Shown: one piece after another, positions 1 through 6,970 of the stretch
How positions within the stretch are numbered: the stretch's first letter is position 1
Layout: every line of letters starts with the position of its first letter
Assembly: GCA_025450095.1 (NCBI GenBank)
Contig: JANWID010000174.1
Location: 1 to 10,880, forward strand
Origin: Bacteroidia bacterium
GTDB lineage: Bacteria > Bacteroidota > Bacteroidia > AKYH767-A > OLB10
Direction of reading: 5' to 3'
DNA length: 10,880 nt
Notes under the pieces: model-generated
What the model was told of the DNA's origin: nothing
What the model saw: only the letters and a program-made list of their open reading frames with translations
The model's database searches: none
Translations under genes and position numbers: made by a program

Positions 1-51
1 GGAAGTCTCGTAGGAGAACAGGGTGCCGATATGGTTTTGCAATCTCTGTGA
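1..51 (+). CDS. Possible 3' end of an upstream gene (partial)
   Basis: Reading from base 1, 16 codons are open before a TGA at 49-51, and half of them begin with G, as coding codons often do. A good promoter for the next gene follows directly, which fits a gene end here. The visible residues (ending in GADMVLQSL) are too few to assign a family. The opposite strand is also open, from an ATG at 81 leftwards to the edge, in the matching codon phase, so a divergent gene cannot be excluded. The stretch is short enough for either frame to be open by chance. Confidence 0.3.
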   Translation, partial: GSLVGEQGADMVLQSL

Positions 52-65
52 ATCTTTTACTTTTG
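36..65 (+). promoter_or_regulatory. Bacteroidota-type promoter for the DUF4199 gene
   Basis: A -33-like TTTG (36-39) is followed after 18 bases by TACTTTTG (58-65), an exact match to the Bacteroidota -7 consensus TAnnTTTG. The spacing is within the usual range. Transcription would start near 70, giving a leader of about 20 bases before the ATG at 90. This is the only promoter in the window where I see both elements. Confidence 0.6.
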
Positions 66-89
66 TGATTGCACCAAACATAACACACT

Positions 90-602
90 ATGAAACCATC
101 TGTACGTTACGGCCTGTTGCTGGGAGCAGTCCTTTCTGCATTACCACTTTTATTTTTTGCATTGGGAGTTGAGAAAGAAGATATGATCCAGAAAGTTTCC
201 GGCTTCCTAAATGTTGCTATTACTGCTGTTATAATTTTTATGGGAATCCGTGAAATGCGCACTTTACAAAATGGCTTTATTACTTTCGGCAAGGGATTTT
301 CCACCGGAATGATGATTGCCCTTATAGGTGGTGTTATAACCACAGTTTTTTCATACCTCTATTTTACAGTGATCAATCCGGGTATGATCACTTATATTAA
401 AATGAAACAGGAAGAGGAAATGTTGAATCGTGGTATGACGGATGCCGATATTGAAAAAATGGCGGGCACTATGGAAATGTTTTCAAACCCCGCAGCAATG
501 GCCGGGTTTGCACTGATTGGAATGCTGGTAATTGGACTGGTAATTTCACTGATCAGCTCAGGAATTCTTAAAAAAGAAGATCCTTCGGAAATGATATCCT
601 GA
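90..602 (+). CDS. DUF4199 family integral membrane protein
   Basis: This 170-residue protein has four hydrophobic segments, at about residues 7-27, 37-54, 72-95 and 137-158. Between helices 3 and 4 is a charged, Met- and Glu-rich stretch (about 102-131, including the KQEEEMLNRG region) that may form a soluble amphipathic helix. Length, helix layout and the positively charged start match the DUF4199 family, which is widespread in Bacteroidota and has no established function. It would sit in the inner membrane. The ATG at 90 lies about 25 bases after a clear promoter and begins directly before helix 1. The gene ends in TGA at 600-602, directly against the stop codon of rocD on the other strand. 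The family call rests on recalled resemblance, not a search. Confidence 0.8.
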   Translation: MKPSVRYGLLLGAVLSALPLLFFALGVEKEDMIQKVSGFLNVAITAVIIFMGIREMRTLQNGFITFGKGFSTGMMIALIGGVITTVFSYLYFTVINPGMITYIKMKQEEEMLNRGMTDADIEKMAGTMEMFSNPAAMAGFALIGMLVIGLVISLISSGILKKEDPSEMIS

Positions 603-1814
603 TTACCCGAATGATTCTATTGTGTTGCGGATGATACCGGCGCATTCCAGCAACTGATCTTCATTAATAACCAGCGGAGGTGCAAAACGGATGATATCGC
701 CATGAGTAGGTTTTGCAAGCAATCCGTTTTCAGCCAGCTTCAGACAAACTGCCCATGCATTTTTGTCACCTTCCTCTTTAATTACAATCGCGTTCAGTAA
801 TCCTTTACCCCTGACCAGGGAAACGCGGTCTGATTTGATCGCATTCAACTCTCTTCTTAAAATTTCACCCAGGACAGCTGCATTCCCCGCCAGGTTTTCA
901 TCAACAACCACGTCGAGTGCTGCCATGGCTACCCTGCATGCTAACGGATTGCCCCCATACGTAGAACCATGTTCACCGGGTTTTATGCAGAGCATGATGT
1001 AATCATCGGCAAGTACAGCAGAAACCGGGAGAACTCCTCCTGAAAGAGCTTTACCAAGCAAAAGAATATCGGGCCGGACCTTTTCGTGATCACACGCCAG
1101 CATCAAACCTGTGCGTGCGATTCCGGTCTGGATTTCATCAGCAATAAATAATACGTTATGTTTTTTGCAAAGTGCAGCAGCTTTTGCCAAGTACCCTTCA
1201 TCCGGAACAATAACTCCTGCTTCTCCCTGGATGGGTTCGACGAGAAAACCAGCTACATTGTTATCACGTAAAGCGGATTCCAATGCAGTAATATCATTAA
1301 ATGGTATTACCGTAAAACCCGGAAGATAGGGTCCATAGTTACTGTAAGAATCAGGATCTGTGGAAATCGAAACTGCTGTCATGGTACGGCCATGGAAATT
1401 TCCTTCACAGACAATAATCCTGGCCTTGTCTTTTTCCACTTTCTTTACTTCGTAAGCCCACTTCCTGCAAAGCTTTATACCTGTTTCAACTGCTTCAACT
1501 CCGGTATTCATAGGTAGCAACTTGTCGTAGCCGAACATCCGGGTAATATATTCTGAAAATTCTCCCAGCAAGTTATTATGAAAAGCTCTTGATGTCAGGG
1601 TTAGTCGTGTTGCCTGTTCTGTAAGAGCGTTGATAATGCGGGGATGACAATGACCCTGGTTAACGGCGGAATACGCCGAAAGGAAATCGTAGTAGCGTTT
1701 TCCTTCCACATCCCATAAAAAAACACCTTCGCCCCGTGAAAGCACAACGGGCAATGGATGATAATTGTGGGCACTATGCTTTTCCTCAAGCTCAATCGCG
1801 TTCTTACTTGTCAT
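603..1814 (-). CDS. rocD: Ornithine aminotransferase (ornithine--oxo-acid transaminase)
   Basis: This is a PLP enzyme that moves the delta-amino group of ornithine to 2-oxoglutarate, giving glutamate-5-semialdehyde and glutamate and linking arginine breakdown to proline. Numbering from the start chosen here (403 residues), K255 in [10 protein letters not shown] is the PLP lysine, and D226 and Q229 in ADEIQTG hold the cofactor. Y18 (HNYHPLP), Y48 ([10 protein letters not shown]), R143 (GNFHGRT) and the E193/E198 pair (EPIQGEAG) match human OAT positions for ornithine and 2-oxoglutarate recognition, so OAT is favoured over acetylornithine or GABA aminotransferase. [10 protein letters not shown] is the conserved phosphate-contact loop. 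ATGs also exist at 1847 and 1838. The first lies inside the -7 element, and family N-termini fit the ATG at 1814 better. The gene is adjacent to, but apparently transcribed separately from, the secreted-protein gene upstream. Confidence 0.95.
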   Translation of the reverse strand: MTSKNAIELEEKHSAHNYHPLPVVLSRGEGVFLWDVEGKRYYDFLSAYSAVNQGHCHPRIINALTEQATRLTLTSRAFHNNLLGEFSEYITRMFGYDKLLPMNTGVEAVETGIKLCRKWAYEVKKVEKDKARIIVCEGNFHGRTMTAVSISTDPDSYSNYGPYLPGFTVIPFNDITALESALRDNNVAGFLVEPIQGEAGVIVPDEGYLAKAAALCKKHNVLFIADEIQTGIARTGLMLACDHEKVRPDILLLGKALSGGVLPVSAVLADDYIMLCIKPGEHGSTYGGNPLACRVAMAALDVVVDENLAGNAAVLGEILRRELNAIKSDRVSLVRGKGLLNAIVIKEEGDKNAWAVCLKLAENGLLAKPTHGDIIRFAPPLVINEDQLLECAGIIRNTIESFG

Positions 1815-1838
1815 TAAAAATATAGTTTCGGATTTCAT

Positions 1839-1852
1839 TCTTTGCAAAGATA
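1839..1852 (-). promoter_or_regulatory. -7 element of rocD, overlapping a 12-bp palindrome
   Basis: On the minus strand TATCTTTG (1852 to 1845) matches TAnnTTTG exactly. No TTG is found at the right distance for a -33 element. The -7 overlaps a perfect 12-bp palindrome, TCTTTGCAAAGA (1839-1850), which would cover the -7 and the transcription start. Transcription beginning near 1840 would exclude the ATG at 1847 and give a leader of about 25 bases to the ATG at 1814. It would make a start at 1838 almost leaderless. Confidence 0.5.
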
Positions 1853-1872
1853 ATTAAACATATCAACGTCTT

Positions 1873-4281
1873 TTACCTTACCAGGCTTATTGTTCCCCGG
1901 AGTATTTTTTTGCTGTTCTTAACATATCCTTCATAGGAGAATTCATAAATATAAATTCCCTGCGGAGCGTCGCTGCCATTATAAGTTCCATCCCATCCTG
2001 CATTGATACCGGTCCCGGAATAAATTAAAGCACCCCACCGGTTGAAAATTTTTAAATCCGCGTTTCTCACAAAATTTTCATAACCCTGCCACCGGTCATT
2101 TTTGGAATCATGATTGGGTGTAAAAGCATTCGGAAGAAATATATACGGTTGCTGATGCAATTCTATTTCATTAGAAAAACTGGAAGCACCATTCCCTCCT
2201 GATCCTTCAACAGCCCTGATCATATAATTATAAATTCCTTCCTGTGGATTTAGCAACTGATCAGAAAAAATGAATCCTGTATCCGGCAGCATGTAATAAT
2301 TTTCAAATGCATCCGCTTCGCCCGTTTTCCGGTAAACCTCGTAATATTCAACACCGGTGTTCCAATCGTGGTATAGCGTCCATTGGAGACTGTTCTCCCA
2401 CGGTGCCGCGTTTCCTGTTAATAAAATGGAACACGATTCATTGCTCATTTCACTGATACCACCACAATAATCACGGTTCAGCATATAATAACAATATGAA
2501 TGCTCATCGACATTCACATTAACGTCCTTCCATACTTCGACAGCAGGATGCACCATTTCAGCAACCTGCTCGTAGTTTAATGCTCCGTCATTTTCCGAAC
2601 GGTAAATGTATAATGTGGAATAAGGAGCGTCAGGAAAATGTTCCCATTTCAACTCGATTTCCTTGTCATCAACAACTGTTACATATTCTATATAGTTGAG
2701 CTTTGAATTTCCTTGTCCGTAAGAGCATAATGTATCCGATGAAGGCCCGGTCACTCCGCAACGGTTGGTTGCAATAACGTAATAACAATATTCATCCGTA
2801 TCGTTGTTGATCGCCAATACGTCGTCGAAGGAGCTGGTTGTATCACTGAAAATAGTTTGCAATAACGTATATGCGCTTCCGTTGTGAGACCGGAAAATTT
2901 CAACTTTGGCAAAATATGCCTGCGAACCGGTAATATCGATCCAGGTGACCCGGTTAGTATGATCATCCACCAGGCCGATGCATTGAATGTTCAATGGTCC
3001 TGCCTGCGGTACCTGGTGAATATAAATGCGAAGTGTATCGGTTGTGATTGCCGGTAACGGGCAACCATCATCAATAACATCAAAAACTACCAGGTATGGT
3101 TGTGGCCTCCCATGTCCACAGATCGTATTCCAGCAGAAAGAAGTGGAAACGGTAACAGGTCCCGTATCCGGTGAAGCAATTGCAAAGGGTGGTAATATTC
3201 CAGGTCCGCCGAATGCGTTACCTGATAAATTCAATACCACATTGTCACCATCCGCATCTGTATAAACCGCGTTAAAACAAATTGTATCTGATTCGGTAAT
3301 ATTAAATGTAAGATTTCCCGGAAGGCTGTCGGTTAATAATTGTGGTGCCAGGTTTGCGCATGCAACGGACGTGATTTCAATTTCACGACGGATCATTCCA
3401 ATCAGTATTCCATTCCGGTATTCATAAACTTCAAACGCAAGAGCAAACATTCCCAATTGATCTACTTTGGCAGATAGTATTCCGGAGACCGGATCAATAG
3501 TAGCCGATGGAATACTGTTAAATACATTGGAAAGGTTGTATCCGGGTGTCCACACAGCATTCGGGTACGGACCGGGTACCTGGTTTACCAATACAGCCTG
3601 GGGGTTTGTTTGAGTAGGATAACCCAGTGTTCCTGCCAAAGGATTTGCAAGGAAATAAACCAGCGAGTCACCATCGGGATCAGAAGCGGAGTAATCCAAT
3701 GCGAAGGGTTGTCCTTCGCAAACATATGGCAATGGATCAAAATCAAATGCAGCGCTGGAGTTGTGTAAAGCGGGGTTTGGAATTTCTGCATAATACACCA
3801 TTCCGGTTTCCAGGCCGTTAATCAGATTCACAATTCCGATGTTACGACAGCATCGTTGCCATGAGATATAATATCCATTTGGATTATCGGCAAGAGTTAA
3901 TGTATCGGTATACACTCCTGCCTCTCCACAAACATCAGGAGGTGGTGAACAAGTCGATCCTGGCATGCTCAGCGATAATGCATAGAAATTTAAAAGTGGA
4001 ATTGTAATGGAATCACGAAGCAAATTGGTTGTTCGTTCAAAAATTCCGATTTCAATAGTTGAATCAAATGGAGCCTGCCCGGTATTGCAGTCACGATATA
4101 ATTTCAGAGTTACTTCAAACTGGTTGCCGGTAAGCCGCCGGTAGGTCAGATCACCACCAATCAGGTGAGTTGCCTGCAAATCAGCTAACGGGCAAAATGC
4201 AAGACAACAAAATAGTATCAGTTTGACTGCATACTTCCCGCTCAAAAGTTCTTGAAATTTTACTCCCCAAAACAAGTACAT
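1873..4281 (-). CDS. Large secreted protein with type B T9SS (gliding-motility-type) C-terminal sorting domain
   Basis: This 802-residue protein is predicted to be exported by Sec and then carried over the outer membrane by type IX secretion. A signal peptide spans residues 1-37, with a hydrophobic core at about 19-33 and likely cleavage after LQA. The N-terminal region (38 to about 310) has recurring hallmarks of large Bacteroidota surface proteins: KLYRDCNTGQAPFD, WQRCCRN, and an acidic loop DPDGDSL at 201-207. A second loop, DADGD, lies at 342-346. Both could bind calcium. From about 430 to 710 there are roughly three beta-rich, fibronectin-III-like repeats ending in motifs such as CYYVIATNRCG, CYYMLNRDYCG and YNYMIRAVEG. 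The sorting domain spans about 713-802 (FLPNAFTPNHDSKND, FNRWG, GWDGTYNG, PQGIYIYEF, GTISLVR). No enzymatic domain is visible; an adhesin or structural surface role is an inference. There is no alternative Met near the start. Confidence 0.9.
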   Translation of the reverse strand: MYLFWGVKFQELLSGKYAVKLILFCCLAFCPLADLQATHLIGGDLTYRRLTGNQFEVTLKLYRDCNTGQAPFDSTIEIGIFERTTNLLRDSITIPLLNFYALSLSMPGSTCSPPPDVCGEAGVYTDTLTLADNPNGYYISWQRCCRNIGIVNLINGLETGMVYYAEIPNPALHNSSAAFDFDPLPYVCEGQPFALDYSASDPDGDSLVYFLANPLAGTLGYPTQTNPQAVLVNQVPGPYPNAVWTPGYNLSNVFNSIPSATIDPVSGILSAKVDQLGMFALAFEVYEYRNGILIGMIRREIEITSVACANLAPQLLTDSLPGNLTFNITESDTICFNAVYTDADGDNVVLNLSGNAFGGPGILPPFAIASPDTGPVTVSTSFCWNTICGHGRPQPYLVVFDVIDDGCPLPAITTDTLRIYIHQVPQAGPLNIQCIGLVDDHTNRVTWIDITGSQAYFAKVEIFRSHNGSAYTLLQTIFSDTTSSFDDVLAINNDTDEYCYYVIATNRCGVTGPSSDTLCSYGQGNSKLNYIEYVTVVDDKEIELKWEHFPDAPYSTLYIYRSENDGALNYEQVAEMVHPAVEVWKDVNVNVDEHSYCYYMLNRDYCGGISEMSNESCSILLTGNAAPWENSLQWTLYHDWNTGVEYYEVYRKTGEADAFENYYMLPDTGFIFSDQLLNPQEGIYNYMIRAVEGSGGNGASSFSNEIELHQQPYIFLPNAFTPNHDSKNDRWQGYENFVRNADLKIFNRWGALIYSGTGINAGWDGTYNGSDAPQGIYIYEFSYEGYVKNSKKILRGTISLVR

Positions 4282-4304
4282 GATTCATTCGCCGTTCCCT
4301 TACA

Positions 4305-4312
4305 CAAATATA
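4305..4312 (-). promoter_or_regulatory. -7 element of the secreted T9SS cargo gene
   Basis: On the minus strand TATATTTG (4312 to 4305) matches TAnnTTTG. Transcription would start near 4300, leaving a leader of about 18 bases before the ATG at 4281. I see no TTG at the expected -33 distance, which would fall inside the rlmD coding region. One base separates this element from the -7 of the divergent rlmD promoter. Confidence 0.5.
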
Positions 4313-4313
4313 G

Positions 4314-4321
4314 TAATTTTG
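4314..4321 (+). promoter_or_regulatory. -7 element of rlmD, implying a leaderless or nearly leaderless mRNA
   Basis: TAATTTTG matches TAnnTTTG exactly and is followed by only four bases (CGCG) before the ATG at 4326. With the usual 4-6 bases from this element to the transcription start, the mRNA would begin at or next to the start codon. No clear -33 TTG is visible. The same ten bases, TAATTTTGCG, precede the NlpC/P60 gene at 6391. Confidence 0.5.
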
Positions 4322-4325
4322 CGCG

Positions 4326-5717
4326 ATGAAACGAACGGTAGTTGAAGGTGTAATTGCTTCAGATATAGCTGATAAAGGGAAAGCTTTCGGTAAAGCGGCC
4401 GAAAAGGCGATTTTTATTGATGGCGCTGTTCCAGGTGATGTTGTGGACGTGCTGATCACCCGGAAATCAAAGTCTTTTGACGAAGGGAGGATTGAACGAC
4501 TCGTTACACCATCTCCATACCGCACAGAACCTTTCTGTGAACATTTTGGAATTTGTGGAGGGTGCAAATGGCAACATATGACTTACGCTTCGCAATTACA
4601 GTTCAAGGAAAAACAGGTAAGAGATGCAATGGAACGGCTTGCGAAAATCCCTGATCCTCCAATGAATTCCATTCGTGGTGCAGCTGCCACACGATATTAC
4701 AGGAATAAAATGGAATTTACGTTTACGGATCGACGTTACCTGCTGGAATCGGAAATAAGTGATACACGGGAAAAAGAAATGAATGGTCTTGGATTTCATA
4801 TTCCGGGTAAATTCAACAAAGTACTTAACCTGAATCATTGTTACCTGCAGGATGCACAAGCTGATGAGATCCGTCTTTTTGTTGGTAACTGGACTAAAGA
4901 ACATCAATATTCCTACTCTGATCTGAAACACCAGACGGGTTTATTGCGAAACCTTATCATCCGGAATACCAGCACCGGTGAATGGATGGTGATTGTTGTC
5001 TTCCGGGAAAATAACCAGGAACTGGTAATGCAATTAATGGAAGTCATAAGGGACAAATTTTCATGGATTACTTCACTACAATATATCATCAACTCAAAAC
5101 GTAACGACTCGCTGCACGACCAGGAAGCGATCCTGTTTCATGGAAAACCACATATCATTGAGCAGCTGGAAAATCTTAAATTCATAATTGGTCCGAAATC
5201 TTTTTTTCAGACCAATACCTTGCAGGCACTGGAACTCTATCGTATCACGAGAGAACTCGCGGGATTAACAGGAAATGAAATTGTATATGACCTGTACACA
5301 GGAACCGGTTCTATTGCAGCATTTGTATCTGGCGGAGCCAAAAAAGTGATCGGCATCGAGTACATCCAGGGTGCTATTGACGATGCAAAATGTAATGCGG
5401 AACTGAATAACATTCCGAATACCACATTCGTTGCAGGCGATATGAAGGATATTTTTACTGCTGATTTTATTGCAACGCATGGTAAGCCGGATGTTATCAT
5501 AACCGATCCACCCAGAGCTGGAATGCACACGGATGTGGTGCAATGCATCCTGGATTCCGGTGCTGAAAAAATAGTTTATGTAAGTTGTAATCCTGGCACA
5601 CAGGCAAGAGATATTGCATTACTATCGCCGGGTTATCAGGTTATGAAACTGGTTCCGGTGGATATGTTCCCGCATACTTCGCATGTGGAAAATGTTGCCT
5701 TGCTCATGAAACGCTGA
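4326..5717 (+). CDS. rlmD: 23S rRNA (uracil-5-)-methyltransferase, RlmD/RumA family
   Basis: This SAM-dependent enzyme makes 5-methyluridine in RNA; the E. coli RlmD target is U1939 of 23S rRNA. The 463-residue protein has an N-terminal TRAM-like RNA-binding domain (about 1-60). Four cysteines fit the [4Fe-4S] ligands: C71, C77 and C80 in CEHFGICGGC, plus C172 in NHCYL. A central RNA-contact region follows, then the methyltransferase domain with FFQTN (293-297), the SAM loop YDLYTGTGS (321-329), the acidic end of the next strand (GIEY, 343-346) and DPPRAGM (394-400). The catalytic nucleophile is C421 (YVSCNPGT) and the general base is E455 (HVENVALL). All expected catalytic residues are present. 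The exact target uridine(s) cannot be read from sequence; RlmCD-type dual specificity or TrmA-like tRNA activity remain possible. The ATG at 4326 is the first in frame after the promoter. Confidence 0.93.
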   Translation: MKRTVVEGVIASDIADKGKAFGKAAEKAIFIDGAVPGDVVDVLITRKSKSFDEGRIERLVTPSPYRTEPFCEHFGICGGCKWQHMTYASQLQFKEKQVRDAMERLAKIPDPPMNSIRGAAATRYYRNKMEFTFTDRRYLLESEISDTREKEMNGLGFHIPGKFNKVLNLNHCYLQDAQADEIRLFVGNWTKEHQYSYSDLKHQTGLLRNLIIRNTSTGEWMVIVVFRENNQELVMQLMEVIRDKFSWITSLQYIINSKRNDSLHDQEAILFHGKPHIIEQLENLKFIIGPKSFFQTNTLQALELYRITRELAGLTGNEIVYDLYTGTGSIAAFVSGGAKKVIGIEYIQGAIDDAKCNAELNNIPNTTFVAGDMKDIFTADFIATHGKPDVIITDPPRAGMHTDVVQCILDSGAEKIVYVSCNPGTQARDIALLSPGYQVMKLVPVDMFPHTSHVENVALLMKR

Positions 5718-5737
5718 TTTGAAAAAGTAAAAAACAA

Positions 5738-6322
5738 ATGCATTCTGAACTGGATAAAACGTATTGGGACAAACGTTATTTAACGGCTGATACCGGGTGG
5801 GATGCCGGAACTATTACTACGCCGATAAAAGAGTATATTGATCAGCTTGATTCCAGTGAATTTAAAATTCTTGTTCCCGGAGCTGGAAATGGTTATGAAG
5901 CAGAATATCTTTTCAGGAATGGATATAAAGATGTCACCATACTCGACATTTCTGAATTACCATTACAAAAAATAAAAGACCGTATTCCGGAGTTTCCGGA
6001 AAATCAGCTGCTGTGCACCGATTTTTTCAGTCACTCAGGACAATACGACCTGGTTATTGAACAAACATTTTTCTGTGCACTAGACCCGATACTTCGGATT
6101 GAATATGCTAAAAATATGCAAAGCCTTCTTCGCCCTGGTGGTAAACTCGTCGGGGTGCTCTTTGATGATACTTTTCCCGATGGCCCTCCTTTCGGGGGAA
6201 ATAAGGATGAATATCTCGGGATTTTTGGTCCGTTTTTCAAAATAAAAGTGACTGAAAGATGTTATAATTCAATAGGTCCCAGAAAAGACCGGGAATTATT
6301 TATCATCCTTGAGAAACCTTAA
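5738..6322 (+). CDS. TPMT-family SAM-dependent methyltransferase
   Basis: This 194-residue class I methyltransferase belongs to the thiopurine S-methyltransferase-like family. The N-terminal signature YWDKRY...TGWDAG (9-24) is typical of that family. The SAM-binding loop is ILVPGAGNGYEAEYL (44-58), D70 (TILDIS) would contact the SAM ribose, and the family motif DLVIEQTFFCALDP spans 104-117. PPFGGNKDEY (150-159) is near the substrate site. Bacterial members methylate small sulfur, selenium, tellurium or other nucleophiles; the real substrate here is unknown. The protein is cytosolic, with no signal or membrane segment. It starts 20 bases after rlmD in an A-rich leader without its own TAnnTTTG, so co-transcription with rlmD is likely. 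Confidence 0.85.
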   Translation: MHSELDKTYWDKRYLTADTGWDAGTITTPIKEYIDQLDSSEFKILVPGAGNGYEAEYLFRNGYKDVTILDISELPLQKIKDRIPEFPENQLLCTDFFSHSGQYDLVIEQTFFCALDPILRIEYAKNMQSLLRPGGKLVGVLFDDTFPDGPPFGGNKDEYLGIFGPFFKIKVTERCYNSIGPRKDRELFIILEKP

Positions 6323-6353
6323 TAACTTTTGTGTGTTAAAAACTTTATGTATC

Positions 6354-6369
6354 AGCGGTTTATACCGCT
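6354..6369 (+). terminator. Small hairpin between the TPMT-like gene and the NlpC/P60 gene (possible weak terminator)
   Basis: AGCGGT-TTAT-ACCGCT forms a perfect 6-bp stem with a 4-base loop, 32 bases after the TPMT-like stop codon and upstream of the next promoter. It is followed by a pyrimidine-rich but interrupted tract (TCCCCTATTTCTTATT), not a clean U-run. It may terminate the rlmD transcript or act as an operator upstream of the next gene; neither is certain. Confidence 0.3.
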
Positions 6370-6390
6370 TCCCCTATTTCTTATTATTTG

Positions 6391-6398
6391 TAATTTTG
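6391..6398 (+). promoter_or_regulatory. -7 element of the NlpC/P60 gene, nearly leaderless start
   Basis: TAATTTTG matches TAnnTTTG and is followed by CGAAA and then the ATG at 6404, so transcription would start one or two bases before the start codon. This decides the start: longer in-frame readings from a TTG at 6329 or an ATG at 6347 would lie upstream of the mRNA. No convincing -33 TTG is visible. Confidence 0.5.
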
Positions 6399-6403
6399 CG
6401 AAA

Positions 6404-6964
6404 ATGAATAAATATTTTGCGTATATCCTATTGGTATTCAATACCATGCTGCTAAGTTCGGAAGTCCCGGCCCAGGCACTAAAGGATTCTGCAACCGTAA
6501 ATGTTAGTTCATCGGATCAAAACCTACTCGAAGAATATCTGAAAGGTTATTACAGCCAGGTTTTTGGTTTCGATATTCCGCAGATTTTTAATTCCGATTT
6601 ATATGGAAGTATTGAGAAATGGCTGGGAACTCCTTATCAGTATGCGGGTAAATCATTTAATGGAATCGACTGCTCTTCTTTTGTAAACCGTATTTATGAA
6701 ACCGTTTATTGTCATATCTTAACGGGCAATTCGGCGGATATAGCAAAGCAGGTAACAAAACTTCCGAAAGAGAAATTGAGAGAAGGTGATCTTGTTTTCT
6801 TTAAAATAAATCATCGGAACATTTCACATGTGGGTGTTTACCTTGGTGATGATAAATTTGCGCATGCGAGCAGATCAAAAGGTGTAATCATCAGCGATCT
6901 GAATGCGCCGTATTATAAAAAGTATTTTGTAAAAGCGGGACGTGTCAATTTCCCCATCAATTGA
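6404..6964 (+). CDS. Secreted NlpC/P60-family cell-wall peptidase
   Basis: This is a predicted periplasmic cysteine peptidase of the NlpC/P60 family, which usually cleaves D-Glu to diaminopimelate bonds in peptidoglycan stem peptides. From the start chosen here the protein has 186 residues. A signal peptide covers residues 1-25 and ends in PAQA; there is no lipobox cysteine, so it is probably soluble. The catalytic domain runs from about 67 to 184, with nucleophile C90 in NGIDCSSF, H142 in SHVGVYLG and a third catalytic residue H154 in FAHAS. GDLVFF (128-133) is another family hallmark. There is no recognisable SH3b or LysM targeting domain; the linker at 26-66 is short. The PyrR-like gene follows after 6 bases, so the two are probably one operon. 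Confidence 0.9.
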   Translation: MNKYFAYILLVFNTMLLSSEVPAQALKDSATVNVSSSDQNLLEEYLKGYYSQVFGFDIPQIFNSDLYGSIEKWLGTPYQYAGKSFNGIDCSSFVNRIYETVYCHILTGNSADIAKQVTKLPKEKLREGDLVFFKINHRNISHVGVYLGDDKFAHASRSKGVIISDLNAPYYKKYFVKAGRVNFPIN

Positions 6965-6970
6965 ATTTCC

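Noticed and set aside
1..81. Minus-strand open frame of 27 codons beginning MFGAITKVKD
   Set aside because: Too short to judge, overlaps the best promoter in the window, and an 81-base open stretch is quite likely by chance. Recorded as an alternative to the plus-strand gene tail rather than called.
1815..1847. Longer N-terminus for the ornithine aminotransferase from ATG 1847 or 1838
   Set aside because: The 1847 ATG is within the -7 element. The 1838 ATG would be nearly leaderless and adds residues not typical of the family. It remains possible but is less likely than 1814.
4181..4567. 128-codon minus-strand open frame crossing the divergent promoter region and the rlmD start
   Set aside because: It covers well-supported genes on both sides and the promoters between them, and its translation resembles no family I know; it is a shadow frame.
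5237..5548. Two minus-strand open frames of about 90-100 codons inside rlmD
   Set aside because: Both lie entirely within the SAM-binding and DPPRAG region of rlmD, whose motifs are intact, so they are antisense shadows.
6329..6403. Upstream extension of the NlpC/P60 gene from a TTG at 6329 or an ATG at 6347
   Set aside because: It would place 19-25 extra residues before a normal signal peptide and start translation upstream of the probable transcription start at about 6402.
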